Positions 52,923-61,758 of a stretch of 64,000 nucleotides of DNA are shown here, piece after piece. The notes under the pieces are model-generated. The model was given only the letters and a program-made list of their open reading frames with translations, was not told the DNA's origin and did not search any database. Positions within the stretch are counted from its first letter, which is position 1. The number at the start of each line of letters is the position of its first letter. The stretch covers positions 806,001-870,000 of the forward strand of contig OU015322.1 in NCBI GenBank assembly GCA_907163225.1, in the 5' to 3' direction. The DNA comes from an uncultured Rhodocyclaceae bacterium (GTDB lineage: Bacteria; Pseudomonadota; Gammaproteobacteria; Burkholderiales; Rhodocyclaceae). A program made the translations under genes and the position numbers.

Positions 52923-53834
52923 ATGAAGCGCACAAGGATCATCCAAAAGAAGTATCGCCCCTGGGCGCTATATCTGCTAGTTGCTAGTAGCACCATCTGT
53001 AGGCCTTCGTTTGCCGCTGATGCCAACGCCCTCAAGGAGCGCGCTGTCAATTTGCGAACAGAGGCGAAAGCCTTCGAGCACGGAAATGGCACCCCACGAA
53101 ATCCAGAAAAAGCAGCCGAACTCTATTGTGAAGCATCGCGCCTCGGTGATGTCGAAGCCCAATACAATCTTGGCTGGATGTATGCAATGGGTCGTGGAAT
53201 CACGCGTGACGATGCTACAGCTGCCTATTTTTTCACGATGGCATCCAAACAGGGAGATGCACTCGCCGAACGTATGTTGCGCCAGGTAGGCTCGCCGGTT
53301 GCGGAAACCCCCTCCTGCCTAGCGGAACCGGATGTTCACGATACAGCAGGGAAAGATATTGTCGCCAGAGCTACGCCTGAACATCGCAAGGTAATGGATC
53401 TTGTCCAGAAGCTTGCACCGGAATATGGAATCTATCCACGGCTTGCCATGGCCATTATTCGCGCTGAATCCAATTTCAACCCAGCCGCGCTATCACCAAA
53501 GAACGCCCAAGGTCTGATGCAGCTAATCCCGGAAACTGCCGAGCGCTTCAATGTCAAAAAGCCGTTTGACCCCGAACAAAATATACGCGGCGGACTGTCC
53601 TACTTGCGTTGGCTACTTGCCTATTTCCAGGGCAATATCACTTTGGTAGCCGCCGCATATAATGCAGGAGAAGGGACGGTTAACCGATATGCAGGAATTC
53701 CGCCGTACCTCGAAACTCAAGGCTACGTGCAACGAATTCGGAACATCTATCAACGCGACGAGCATCCTTTTGACGCAAAAATTACCTCCCCATCGCCGGC
53801 GCTTCCAAAAATTACTTTACGCAGGGCCATGTGA
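52923..53834 (+). CDS. Sel1-repeat / lytic transglycosylase (SLT) protein
   Basis: This 303-residue exported protein has a signal peptide ending near PSFAAD. Sel1-like repeats follow (AELYCEASRLGDVEAQYNLG, then AMGRGITRDDATAAYFF) and then a SLT domain: AIIRAESNFNP with catalytic Glu182, GLMQLIPETAERF, and the AAAYNAGEGTV motif. Such enzymes cut peptidoglycan to make room for envelope complexes, which fits its place beside the polysaccharide export genes. A 195-base gap separates it from prsT, so it may have its own promoter. A rho-independent terminator follows. Confidence 0.93.
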   Translation: MKRTRIIQKKYRPWALYLLVASSTICRPSFAADANALKERAVNLRTEAKAFEHGNGTPRNPEKAAELYCEASRLGDVEAQYNLGWMYAMGRGITRDDATAAYFFTMASKQGDALAERMLRQVGSPVAETPSCLAEPDVHDTAGKDIVARATPEHRKVMDLVQKLAPEYGIYPRLAMAIIRAESNFNPAALSPKNAQGLMQLIPETAERFNVKKPFDPEQNIRGGLSYLRWLLAYFQGNITLVAAAYNAGEGTVNRYAGIPPYLETQGYVQRIRNIYQRDEHPFDAKITSPSPALPKITLRRAM

Positions 53835-53858
53835 GGCTCTTAAGTCGAGCTTTTTTTT
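53834..53858 (+). terminator. Rho-independent terminator after the transglycosylase gene
   Basis: AGGCTC and GAGCTT arms (one G-T pair, 7-base loop) are followed by a run of eight T. This ends the plus-strand transcript before the convergent minus-strand cassette. Confidence 0.7.
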
Positions 53859-53886
53859 ACACGCATCAAAGTATTTAGCGCGTAGG

Positions 53887-54969
53887 TTATAGCTGCGCTT
53901 GTTCTACGCGCTGCCTCTTTGCAGCGACGCTAAACAATTCGGACGCTTTATGGATCAGATGCACTGCCAACAGTCGGTCGGGTAGACGCATATACATTTC
54001 CCTATAGCTTAGCAATACATCTGCGACCCATTGCCACTGGGGTCTCGTATCTAAATGCCGGGTTGACGCAGCACATCCAATTAAGCGTACAAATATCCCA
54101 TCTTGTTTGCAAATGGCCCACGGAGGAATAGGCGTTCCGAAGAAGTGCCTGGCAAGGAACAAGGCCTGCTGCGTAATTTTCTCCAGACCAACGTCAGCAG
54201 CCCTCTCCATTAGTGAACAAATAAAACTTGCCGAGTTTTCGGAAAATTCCCGAAATAGGAGATCAATATCCCAAAGGTCTCTAAGGCCACGATCAAACTC
54301 TGAGTTCAACATCAAATGACAGGCTGCATGAAGCAGCATGTCCTCGTCCTTAAGGCGCCACCAAAAGCCAGTTCCGTCGACTGGGATGGCGTCCCTGACC
54401 ATTTTGTCCGAATTGATGTGAATCCTGCAGGTTGGCATTGCCAAAGCGTGATGCAAATCAATAGTCGTACCACGACGTCGATTCGTCATGGGCGGCACTT
54501 CGTGTGACCACTCTCTGTAATAGCGCTGGTCATACGGATCAAGCTCACCGGTTTGCCAGCCGCCAAGCATCAGCGAAGCCTCGGCATGCCCGACCCTGTC
54601 TTTTGTAACGAGAATGTCGACATCGCTGAAAATTCGCCCCATGGCAGCCTTAAGACCCATGCGGACGTAGCAAGCACCCTTTAGTAAAAGCACCGGGGTT
54701 GCAAGCCCAGCCAAGGCACGTTCAATGTGATCCAACTCTCGGAGCACATCCCGCTGGAAAGCAGCCACTTCAACCAAGGATGATGAAACATGGTTTTTTA
54801 GGCGCGCGGGGATGCTTGCCTCAATAGGCCCTAAACTCGAACTCAAGCGACCCAGTAGCCCAACTCTCCGTGCCTCAGAGAACATCAGGCTCCATTGTTC
54901 TGGGCCGAAATCTTCAATCGATGTCGTCGGTTCCGCCAAATATTTCAACAACGGCGATTTATTGGCCAC
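53887..54969 (-). CDS. Nucleotidyltransferase family protein (HPr-rel-A cassette)
   Basis: This 360-residue protein resembles the NTP_transf_5 family. The nucleotidyltransferase core shows LLKGACYVRMGLKAAMGRIF followed by SDVDILVTKDR (metal-binding Asp pair), TIDLHHALAMPT, and a C-terminal helical part LLHAACHLMLNSEFDRGL. Proteins of this type accompany HprK-related kinases in exosortase-bearing proteobacteria. It probably transfers a nucleotide or activates a small molecule or peptide; the target is unknown. Its start overlaps the kinase gene stop by about 11 bases. Confidence 0.82.
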   Translation of the reverse strand: MANKSPLLKYLAEPTTSIEDFGPEQWSLMFSEARRVGLLGRLSSSLGPIEASIPARLKNHVSSSLVEVAAFQRDVLRELDHIERALAGLATPVLLLKGACYVRMGLKAAMGRIFSDVDILVTKDRVGHAEASLMLGGWQTGELDPYDQRYYREWSHEVPPMTNRRRGTTIDLHHALAMPTCRIHINSDKMVRDAIPVDGTGFWWRLKDEDMLLHAACHLMLNSEFDRGLRDLWDIDLLFREFSENSASFICSLMERAADVGLEKITQQALFLARHFFGTPIPPWAICKQDGIFVRLIGCAASTRHLDTRPQWQWVADVLLSYREMYMRLPDRLLAVHLIHKASELFSVAAKRQRVEQAQL

Positions 54970-55876
54970 ACTCTTCTACCAATGTCTCAAGCGCTTCTCG
55001 CGCCTCGTCCAAGGAGGAATATTCGATTTCCCAAGCCTCGGCATTGCGTACCAAGGCGACAAGACGCTGGAAGCCTTCGGTACCGAGGATAGCGTAATTG
55101 AAGGCCTGGTCAATTAACCGCATTGCAGCCTGACCGCCTCCCACCGGCACCACTCGAAGCGGCGAACCTGCGCTCCATTTAGGAAACACGATCAGCTTTG
55201 GGATGGCTGGTCGCTGGTACTGAGCAATCGATTCACCAGAGATTTTTAGGTGCCCGACCGTACCTTTGTGCGTATCCCTCGCCAATGGCCCAATTTCTGC
55301 TGATGGGTGCCTGGAACGAATCAGATCGATTGAACTGTTCTTCAAACTAACGGGGCGAGCCAGCGAAATCAGATTCAGTTCATCGTCAAGCAATGCCAAT
55401 TCATCCGAGAGCAAACGCCAACCCTGCAATGACAGCTCTGCCGAGAGGGTGCTTTTTCCACTTCCTGAGACCGCTGAAAGCAGTACACCTTTGCCTTTCC
55501 ATTCCACGACTGCGGAATGAAGAATCAAATGGTTGTGCAAAAACGATGCGACAGCCCAATTGAGGCCCCACTCGAACATGGCATATGCATGTCCAACCTC
55601 CATCGGAAGGAAAGGTGCATCCCCGCAAAACTCAAAGGTCGCGTTGCGTCGGATCCAGCGGCGAAAAAAAGATGGGGGGCGAACTGCAAGATCGAAATCG
55701 TACTCACCACCGTTCAAACTAACGGGGTGATCGCCGTAAAGTTGCCGAAATATGGAAAAAAACTCTGGAATATCGCATGAAATCTTGAGTATCAGAGGCC
55801 CAAGGTGAAGTCTGAAGCGCCCAGCCTCAAATGCATCGCTCAACTCAGTAGATGAGCACCCAGATAGGGTCAGCAC
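54959..55876 (-). CDS. HprK-related kinase A
   Basis: This 305-residue relative of HPr kinase has VLLSAVSGSGKSTLSAELSL (P-loop at about 136-143) and GWRLLSDELALLDDELNL (acidic block after the P-loop). It lacks the HprK C-terminal signature of Gram-positive regulators, agreeing with the HPr-rel-A family. The GTG start at 55876 overlaps the PqqD-like gene by 7 bases. It presumably phosphorylates a small protein or peptide handled by the PqqD-like chaperone; the true substrate is not known. Confidence 0.88.
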   Translation of the reverse strand: MLTLSGCSSTELSDAFEAGRFRLHLGPLILKISCDIPEFFSIFRQLYGDHPVSLNGGEYDFDLAVRPPSFFRRWIRRNATFEFCGDAPFLPMEVGHAYAMFEWGLNWAVASFLHNHLILHSAVVEWKGKGVLLSAVSGSGKSTLSAELSLQGWRLLSDELALLDDELNLISLARPVSLKNSSIDLIRSRHPSAEIGPLARDTHKGTVGHLKISGESIAQYQRPAIPKLIVFPKWSAGSPLRVVPVGGGQAAMRLIDQAFNYAILGTEGFQRLVALVRNAEAWEIEYSSLDEAREALETLVEECGQ

Positions 55877-56121
55877 CGAAAAACAAGTCGAGACGCCTCA
55901 AGTGAAGCCAAAATACTTGAAAGCTCTGAACCATCTTCACGCATTTTGCTGCAAAGCTCAACAAGATTCGGTTCATCAACCGTACCTAGGCGAGACATCG
56001 AATCAAGGAGAAGTTTGGCGTTTTGGCCAATCAAAGTGGTCGCCCCAGAAGTTGAATCAAAAACCAACGCACCCTCATCTACTTCCTCGATATGGAGCTG
56101 ACCGCAAACAGAAAACGTCAT
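55870..56121 (-). CDS. PqqD-family peptide chaperone (HPr-rel-A system)
   Basis: This 83-residue PqqD-like protein has the LHIEEVDEGALVFDSTSGAT opening strand pattern and the LIGQNAKLLLDSM helix typical of RiPP recognition elements that bind a leader peptide. The gene lies between the unknown exported protein and the kinase. In the HPr-rel-A system this protein is thought to present a peptide to the kinase. It overlaps the kinase by 7 bases and follows the 184-residue ORF by 37 bases. Confidence 0.85.
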   Translation of the reverse strand: MTFSVCGQLHIEEVDEGALVFDSTSGATTLIGQNAKLLLDSMSRLGTVDEPNLVELCSKMREDGSELSSILASLEASRLVFRC

Positions 56122-56158
56122 ATTCTTCTGAGAGTGCCTTGTTTCACTCGTGATAGCT

Positions 56159-56713
56159 TCAATTCGTCCAAGTATCGATCAAATAATCAATAATCTGCAG
56201 CTGGTTCCAATTGACCGTCGTATCGCTCGCAACTGGATGATATGTACCAGACGGCCCGTATTGCCACATATCTTTGAGATTTTGCAAGGTATAACACACG
56301 CCAATTGCTGGCTCTTTTCCCAGATTCACATATGCGGCAGCAATATAGCTCGCGAACGTCGAAGTGGGGACTTGTTGTATCAGCACCTGCCGCATCGACA
56401 AATTCGGCCCACCAAATCCAAAGGTGGTTAGAAAATTTCTATTGACGCCGGTGAAATAGGCGGGATTCTGCGCAGCCAAGTAGATTGGCGTCTGTGCATT
56501 GTTGGTTATACCGACATCTGTCGTTGAATTATGGCTATTCGTCAGATTAATCGAGGCGTGCGCAGATACGACATTACATGTCGCAGCCATTGTCGAACGC
56601 GCTGTCACGGTTAACGCAACAGGAACAGCAACGCCAACCGCCCGAACAAAACGCCTACGTCCCTTTTTTTCATTCAGTTCAGCAAATTTGGCTTGTTCAT
56701 CTTGTGTGTTCAT
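56159..56713 (-). CDS. Exported hypothetical protein with Tat-like leader, head of HPr-rel-A cassette
   Basis: This 184-residue protein has no family I recognise. The N terminus KKGRRRFVRAVGVAVPVALT resembles a twin-arginine leader, with a cleavable end near STMAAT. The mature part is rich in Asn, Thr, Ala and aromatic residues with two Cys (one near the mature start, one in GVCYTLQNL). The start at 56713 has GCGGA upstream; a longer frame reaches 56770. It is the first gene of the minus-strand cassette, so it may be the substrate or product of the PqqD/HprK pair, or an associated surface protein. It does not have a PEP-CTERM tail. Confidence 0.75.
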   Translation of the reverse strand: MNTQDEQAKFAELNEKKGRRRFVRAVGVAVPVALTVTARSTMAATCNVVSAHASINLTNSHNSTTDVGITNNAQTPIYLAAQNPAYFTGVNRNFLTTFGFGGPNLSMRQVLIQQVPTSTFASYIAAAYVNLGKEPAIGVCYTLQNLKDMWQYGPSGTYHPVASDTTVNWNQLQIIDYLIDTWTN

Positions 56714-56770
56714 TTCAATTCCGCTCAAAAGGCAACGACGATCGGGTGCTAGATACCAAAGACCATGCAA

Positions 56771-56989
56771 AATTCACGCCAAATATAATTTATTGTTTAA
56801 ATACATATAATTATATATGTCGCAAAGACTAAAGACTGGCTCACCGCTAGCCGCTGTAAATTATTCCGACACAAGTCAAGTCGCGGTGCAATTCAAACAC
56901 CACTTTATCCAAGACAGATGATGCAGCAAAGGAAATATTCCTCACTTGGCATGCAGGAGGAAAACCACGAAGTGCCATGGGGTTGTTTT
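56771..56989 (-). other. AT-rich intergenic region upstream of the HPr-rel-A cassette
   Basis: Very AT-rich around 56785-56830, with TATAAT-like hexamers on both strands but no convincing -35 at proper distance. It probably holds the cassette promoter. No ORF or hairpin terminator of note is seen. Confidence 0.4.
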
Positions 56990-57066
56990 TGGTGTGCCCG
57001 GAGGGACTCGAACCCCCGACCTGCTGCTTAGAAGGCAGCTGCTCTATCCAGTTGAGCTACGGGCAC
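56990..57066 (-). tRNA. tRNA-Arg (anticodon TCT)
   Basis: On the minus strand a complete cloverleaf is present: acceptor arms GTGCCCG and CGGGCAC, anticodon loop CTTCTAA on a 5-bp GCTGC/GCAGC stem, T-loop GGTTCGAGTCC, and an encoded CCA at the 3' end. It reads AGA codons. A tRNA-Pro gene lies 23 bases upstream. Confidence 0.95.
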
Positions 57067-57089
57067 TTGAGGGTGAAACAAGGAGGAAT

Positions 57090-57166
57090 TGGTCGGGGCG
57101 GTGGGATTCGAACTCACGACCCTCTGCTCCCAAAGCAGATGCGCTACCAGACTGCGCTACGCCCCG
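57090..57166 (-). tRNA. tRNA-Pro (anticodon TGG)
   Basis: Minus-strand cloverleaf with acceptor arms CGGGGCG and CGCCCCG, anticodon loop TTTGGGA on a TCTGC/GCAGA stem, T-loop GAGTTCGAATCCC, and an encoded CCA. It reads CCA codons. It is probably cotranscribed with tRNA-Arg. Confidence 0.95.
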
Positions 57167-57179
57167 ACACGAGAACTGC

Positions 57180-57188
57180 ATTTTAACA
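57180..57188 (-). promoter_or_regulatory. Extended -10 candidate upstream of the tRNA pair
   Basis: On the minus strand TGTTAAAAT (TG extension plus TAAAAT) lies about 14 bases before the tRNA-Pro 5' end, at a suitable distance for transcription start. No good -35 is seen. Confidence 0.4.
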
Positions 57189-57304
57189 CCGCTCGGAAAA
57201 CCGCGCCAGATCAAGAGCCTATCTTTATGCAAGAAAGACTTCTTGCTTCGATAGTGCCTTCATGATATTTAATCGCTTTTTTCGTCACCAGGACGCACAA
57301 GAAC

Positions 57305-57730
57305 ATGGCAGAAGAACTGCTCCACAAGCACTTCGCTCCTTACCAACCGAAAGCCGGTGAGGATTACATGAGCGCGAAGCAACTGACTCATTTCCGCAAG
57401 ATTCTCGAGACGCTCAAAAAGGAGTTGGGCGAGGATATTGACCGCACAGTTCACACCATGCAGGACGAAGCAACGGTGTTTGCCGACCCGAATGATCGGG
57501 CCAGCCAGGAAACCGACATGGCCATCGAATTGCGTAACCGCGACCGCGAACGCAAGCTGATCAAGAAGATCGAAGAGACGCTCGCCAGCATCGAAAGTGG
57601 CGATTATGGCTTCTGCAACAAATGTGGTGTAGAGATCGGCATCAAGCGCCTGGAAGCACGTCCGACGGCAACGCTGTGCATCGATTGCAAGACGCTGGAT
57701 GAGCTCAAGGAAAAGCAGATGGCGAAGTAA
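57305..57730 (+). CDS. dksA: RNA polymerase-binding transcription factor DksA
   Basis: This 141-residue DksA, a secondary-channel factor of RNA polymerase, acts with ppGpp in the stringent response. The long coiled coil runs from about residue 24 to 95 with the tip motif MQDEATVFADPNDRASQETD, whose acidic residues enter the channel. The zinc finger is FCNKCG and LCIDCK. Length is normal. It is followed by a strong bidirectional terminator shared with pnp. Confidence 0.97.
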   Translation: MAEELLHKHFAPYQPKAGEDYMSAKQLTHFRKILETLKKELGEDIDRTVHTMQDEATVFADPNDRASQETDMAIELRNRDRERKLIKKIEETLASIESGDYGFCNKCGVEIGIKRLEARPTATLCIDCKTLDELKEKQMAK

Positions 57731-57780
57731 TTTGCCCTTTTCCGGGATTGCTACGGTCAACCGGAAAAAATGCAAAAAAG

Positions 57781-57804
57781 AAAGGGCGCCGCTAGGCGCC
57801 CTTT
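57781..57804. terminator. Bidirectional terminator between dksA and pnp
   Basis: A perfect 10-bp stem (AAAGGGCGCC with GGCGCCCTTT, loop GCTA) lies between the convergent dksA and pnp genes. A/T ends are present on both sides, allowing termination in both directions. Confidence 0.85.
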
Positions 57805-57827
57805 GTACGTTCAGGCCAGGCTGAAAT

Positions 57828-59972
57828 TTATTGCTGGGGTTCTTGAGCCGCTTCGGCAGCTACCGGCTGAGCAGCGGCTGTACCTTCTTCAGAAGCAGCA
57901 GCCTTCATCGACAGCTTGACGCGGCCACGATCGTCAGTCTCCAGAACCTTGACGCGAACGATCTGGCCTTCCTTGACGTAGTCTTCGACCTTGTTGACGC
58001 GCTCCTGAGCGATCTGGGAGATGTGCAGCAGACCATCCTTGCCCGGCAGCACGGAAACGATTGCACCGAAATCAAGAATCTTGAGGACGGTACCTTCGTA
58101 GATCTTGCCGATTTCGACTTCAGCCGTAATCGCATCAATACGCGCACGGGCAGCAGCAGCGGCTTCTCCACTGCTCGAGGCAATGGTGATGGTGCCATCG
58201 TCCTGGATGTCGATCGTGGTGCCGGTTTCTTCGGTCAGGGCGCGGATAACAGCACCGCCCTTGCCGATGACGTCACGAATCTTTTCCGGATTGATCTTGA
58301 AGGTGTACAGACGCGGTGCGTAGGCCGACATTTCTTCACGCGGACCGGCAGCAGCTTCCTGCATCAGGTTCAGGATGTGAATACGGGCATCCTTGGCTTG
58401 GGCCAGTGCAACCTGCATGATTTCCTTGGTGATGCCCTGGATCTTGATGTCCATCTGCAGCGCGGTGATACCGCTGGTCGAACCAGCCACCTTGAAGTCC
58501 ATGTCGCCGAGGTGATCTTCGTCGCCCAGAATGTCGGTCAGCACGGCGAAACGGTTGCCGTCCTTGATCAGACCCATGGCGATACCAGCAACGTGCGCCT
58601 TGAGCGGCACGCCAGCGTCCAGCAGGGCCAGACAGCCGCCGCAAACGGAAGCCATCGAGGACGAACCGTTGGATTCGGTGATTTCCGACACCAGACGCAT
58701 CGAGTAGGAGAAATCTTCCGGCTTCGGCAGCACGGCGAGCAGCGCGCGCTTGGCCAGACGACCGTGACCGATTTCGCGACGCTTCGGCGTACCGACACGA
58801 CCACATTCGCCGGTGGCGTACGGGGGCATGTTGTAGTGCAGCATGAAGCGGTCACGGTATTCGCCGGCCAGTGCGTCGATAATCTGCTCGTCGCGGTTGG
58901 TGCCGAGCGTGGCAACTGCCAGCGCCTGGGTTTCGCCACGGGTAAACAGGGCCGAACCGTGGGTACGCGGCAGAACGCCGGAACGCATGGTGATCGGACG
59001 CACGGTACGCGTGTCGCGACCGTCGATACGCGGGGCGCCGCTCAGGATGCGGCCGCGAACGATGGAAGCTTCGATTTCGTGGAACAGGTTGCCGACGGTA
59101 TTTTCGTCCGGAGCACCCTCACCCTGGCACAAGGCAGCAATGGCTTCAGCACGAATGACCTTGACGGCCTGGCTGCGCGTTTGCTTGACGGTGATGTTGT
59201 AGGCCTCTTCAAGCTTGGCACCGACCAATGCGGTCAAGCTGGCGACCAGCGCTTCGTCCTTCGGTGCAGCCTCCCATTCCCATTCCGGCTTGCCGGCTTC
59301 TTCGACCAGTTCGTTGATGGCGTTGATCGCCTTCTGCATTTCGGTGTGACCGAAAACAACAGCGCCGAGCATGACTTCTTCGGACAGCTGGTCGGCTTCG
59401 GACTCAACCATCAGCACGGCAGCTTCAGTACCGGCGACGACGAGGTCGAGCTGGCTACCCTTGAGCTGGCTCAGGGTCGGGCACAGGACGTACTGGCCGT
59501 CGATGTAACCAACGCGGGCGGCACCGATCGGGCCGTTGAACGGCACGCCGGAGATGGCCAGGGCGGCGGAGGCGCCGATCAGGGCCGGGATATCGGAATC
59601 AATTTCCGGGTTCAGGGACATCACGGTGGCGATGACCTGAACTTCGTTGTAGAAGCCATCCGGGAACAGCGGGCGGATCGGGCGATCGATCAGGCGGCAG
59701 GTCAGCGTTTCCTTTTCGGAAGGACGGCCTTCGCGCTTGAAGAAACCACCGGGGATACGGCCGGCAGCGTAGGTTTTTTCCTGATAATCAACGGTCAGCG
59801 GGAAGAAATCCTGGCCCGGCTTGGCACTCTTGGCGGCCACAACGGTAACCAGAACGACAGTTTCTTCCATGGAAACGAGGACGGCACCGCCAGCCTGGCG
59901 GGCAACTTCACCGGTTTCGATGGTGACCTGATGGGCACCATAGGCGAAGGTTTTTTTCACGACATTAAACAT
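57828..59972 (-). CDS. pnp: Polynucleotide phosphorylase
   Basis: This 714-residue exoribonuclease degrades RNA 3'-5' with phosphate and is part of the degradosome. It has two RNase PH-like domains (about residues 10-220 and 310-540), a KH domain around [20 protein letters not shown] and a C-terminal S1 domain ([20 protein letters not shown]), then a short acidic/Ala-rich tail. The start has GAAAGGAAAAT upstream. It is the last gene of the infB-rbfA-truB-rpsO-pnp order, the common proteobacterial arrangement. Confidence 0.98.
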   Translation of the reverse strand: MFNVVKKTFAYGAHQVTIETGEVARQAGGAVLVSMEETVVLVTVVAAKSAKPGQDFFPLTVDYQEKTYAAGRIPGGFFKREGRPSEKETLTCRLIDRPIRPLFPDGFYNEVQVIATVMSLNPEIDSDIPALIGASAALAISGVPFNGPIGAARVGYIDGQYVLCPTLSQLKGSQLDLVVAGTEAAVLMVESEADQLSEEVMLGAVVFGHTEMQKAINAINELVEEAGKPEWEWEAAPKDEALVASLTALVGAKLEEAYNITVKQTRSQAVKVIRAEAIAALCQGEGAPDENTVGNLFHEIEASIVRGRILSGAPRIDGRDTRTVRPITMRSGVLPRTHGSALFTRGETQALAVATLGTNRDEQIIDALAGEYRDRFMLHYNMPPYATGECGRVGTPKRREIGHGRLAKRALLAVLPKPEDFSYSMRLVSEITESNGSSSMASVCGGCLALLDAGVPLKAHVAGIAMGLIKDGNRFAVLTDILGDEDHLGDMDFKVAGSTSGITALQMDIKIQGITKEIMQVALAQAKDARIHILNLMQEAAAGPREEMSAYAPRLYTFKINPEKIRDVIGKGGAVIRALTEETGTTIDIQDDGTITIASSSGEAAAAARARIDAITAEVEIGKIYEGTVLKILDFGAIVSVLPGKDGLLHISQIAQERVNKVEDYVKEGQIVRVKVLETDDRGRVKLSMKAAASEEGTAAAQPVAAEAAQEPQQ

Positions 59973-60047
59973 ATTTTCCTTTCACTCTCAACACAATAAA
60001 CAACGATTTATCAACAACTTACAATAGACAACAACAAACAGGACTGC

Positions 60048-60086
60048 AAAAAAAGAAAAAAGCGGCCGGGAAAACTCCGGGCCGCT
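60048..60086 (-). terminator. Terminator/attenuator between rpsO and pnp
   Basis: On the minus strand a GC-rich hairpin (60061-60086, 7-bp AGCGGCC/GGCCGCT stem plus a short inner stem) is followed by a T-rich run broken by one C. It lies after rpsO and before pnp, so it probably cuts part of the transcript and may also mark an mRNA processing site. Confidence 0.75.
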
Positions 60087-60107
60087 CTTTCGTGGCGTCG
60101 ATCTCGC

Positions 60108-60377
60108 TTACTTGCGCAGACCGAGCTTGGTGATCAGGGTGCGGTAAGAATCGATGTTCTTGCCCTTGAGGTAATCCAGCAGCTTACGACGCTGATTGAC
60201 CATGCGCAGCAGACCACGACGGGAGTGGTGATCCTTCTTGTGCTCTTTGAAGTGCGGGGTCAGATCGTTGATGCGAGCGGTCAGCAGTGCGACCTGGACT
60301 TCCGGAGAACCGGTATCGCCCTTGGCGCGCTGGAATTCGGCGACGACGCCGGCTTTGACTTCAGTAGTGAATGCCAT
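60108..60377 (-). CDS. rpsO: 30S ribosomal protein S15
   Basis: This 89-residue S15 is typical in length and sequence: [20 protein letters not shown] and [20 protein letters not shown] are the conserved rRNA-binding helices. It binds 16S rRNA early in small-subunit assembly. It is located between truB and pnp as in many proteobacteria. Confidence 0.98.
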   Translation of the reverse strand: MAFTTEVKAGVVAEFQRAKGDTGSPEVQVALLTARINDLTPHFKEHKKDHHSRRGLLRMVNQRRKLLDYLKGKNIDSYRTLITKLGLRK

Positions 60378-60443
60378 TTCAAACTCTCTTTCATGAAAAC
60401 GACGCCGCCCCGGTTTGATAGAGCCAGCGCCAGTGGATAAAAT

Positions 60444-60462
60444 TTTCCGTTGGCGACGGAAA
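60444..60462 (-). terminator. Hairpin between truB and rpsO
   Basis: TTTCCGT/ACGGAAA arms (7 bp, 5-base loop) are followed on the minus strand by ATTTTA. It could be a weak terminator or an mRNA processing site before rpsO. The T-run is short, so confidence is moderate. Confidence 0.4.
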
Positions 60463-60470
60463 GCGTTGGA

Positions 60471-61379
60471 TTATAGCAGCGAATCAGCAAGCTGAACCAG
60501 CCGTTTTGGCCATAATCGATCTCCTGATCCCGGTTCGCCGACACCAATCAGCATACCGTTCTCATAGACACGGATTTTGCCGCTCAAGCCGGCGGGCAAA
60601 TCAACGGGATTTCCGTGGCGGAAACGCTGTGCCGCCTCCCCCTCGACGTTCAGGATCGGCAGCGTGTGCAAGAGCGCGTCGACTGGCTTCAACCGAGCCA
60701 CGCGCCCAGCTTCGTCTAGCGCGTCGAGTTCGGTCAGGGTAACAGCCCCTTCCAGATCGAGATCGCCAACCCGCGTCCTGCGCAAGGCAGTCAGGTGCGC
60801 GCCGCAACCTAGCGCCGCGCCGATGTCGGCGGCCAGCACGCGAATGTAGGTACCCTTGCTGCAGGCCACCCGCAGCGTCAGGCTATCGCCAACGAAATCA
60901 AGCAGGTCGATGGCATGAATCGTCACCGCTCTCGCCTCGCGTTCCACCTCGATACCTTGGCGGGCCAGTTCGTAAAGCGGGCGGCCATTGCGCTTCAGGG
61001 CAGAATGCATCGGGGGAATCTGCTGAATATCGCCGGTGAACTGCGGCAGCAACTTCAAAATTGCCGCTTTTTCCGGGTTGACCGTGGAAGTTGCCGTCAC
61101 CTTGCCTTCGGCGTCACCAGAGTCAGTAGTCACGCCAAGCTTGAGGGCGGCCTCGTAGGTTTTGTCGGCATCGAGCAGGTCAGCCGAGAACTTTGTCGCT
61201 TCGCCAAAACACAGCGGCAACAAGCCCGTCGCCAGCGGGTCGAGCGTGCCGGTATGGCCGCCCTTGGCCGCAGAAAACATACGGCGCGCCTTTTGCAGTG
61301 CGTCGTTCGACGTGAATCCGATGGGTTTGTCGAGCAAGAGCACACCATCGACCTGTTTCCAGGTCTTCTTGACTTGCAT
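60471..61379 (-). CDS. truB: tRNA pseudouridine-55 synthase
   Basis: This 302-residue TruB makes pseudouridine 55 in the T-loop of tRNAs. The catalytic Asp47 is in GGHTGTLDPLATGLLP. VDGVLLLDKPIGFTSND is the usual N-terminal motif and SKGTYIRVLAADIGAALGCG is also typical. The C terminus has the small PUA-like region. It follows rbfA by 7 bases in the infB operon. Confidence 0.97.
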   Translation of the reverse strand: MQVKKTWKQVDGVLLLDKPIGFTSNDALQKARRMFSAAKGGHTGTLDPLATGLLPLCFGEATKFSADLLDADKTYEAALKLGVTTDSGDAEGKVTATSTVNPEKAAILKLLPQFTGDIQQIPPMHSALKRNGRPLYELARQGIEVEREARAVTIHAIDLLDFVGDSLTLRVACSKGTYIRVLAADIGAALGCGAHLTALRRTRVGDLDLEGAVTLTELDALDEAGRVARLKPVDALLHTLPILNVEGEAAQRFRHGNPVDLPAGLSGKIRVYENGMLIGVGEPGSGDRLWPKRLVQLADSLL

Positions 61380-61386
61380 GGGGCGC

Positions 61387-61758
61387 TTAGTCTTCCGGCG
61401 TCAAATCGCTCAGCGCATTGGCCTGATCGATCAGCAACGACATGCTGGCACCGTGCTCGATGGAGTTGTCGTAAACAAAATGCAACTCGGGCAAAGTATG
61501 AATGTGAATGCGACGGCCCAACTCGCGCCGAAGGAAGCCGGAAGCCCGCTTGAGGCCACGCTCGATCTCTTCCAGATGTTCTGAATTGAGCGTTGCGTAA
61601 AACACCTTGGCATGGGCGTAATCCGGCGTCAGCTCGACAGCCGTCAGGCTGATCATGCCGACGCGCGGATCCTTCAACTCCGTCCGAATCAGATCGGCAA
61701 GGTCGCGGCGAACCTGCTCCGCGACCCGGTCACTACGCTGAAATCCTTTTTTCTTCAT
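61387..61758 (-). CDS. rbfA: Ribosome-binding factor A
   Basis: This 123-residue KH-fold protein is needed for 16S rRNA maturation and cold adaptation. It has the opening RSDRVAEQVRRDLADLIRTE, then DPRVGMISLTAVELTPDYAH, and the RELGRRIHIHTLPELHFVYD segment. Its ATG shares one base with the infB stop (TAATG), indicating translational coupling. Confidence 0.97.
   Translation of the reverse strand: MKKKGFQRSDRVAEQVRRDLADLIRTELKDPRVGMISLTAVELTPDYAHAKVFYATLNSEHLEEIERGLKRASGFLRRELGRRIHIHTLPELHFVYDNSIEHGASMSLLIDQANALSDLTPED

Noticed and set aside
56990-57166. tRNA genes as attachment site of a genomic island
   Set aside because: No integrase gene and no repeat of the tRNA 3' end were found in the window.
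57831-59999. A 722-codon open frame on the plus strand opposite pnp
   Set aside because: It is the mirror of pnp codon bias in GC-rich DNA, has no domain pattern, and pnp is unmistakable on the other strand.
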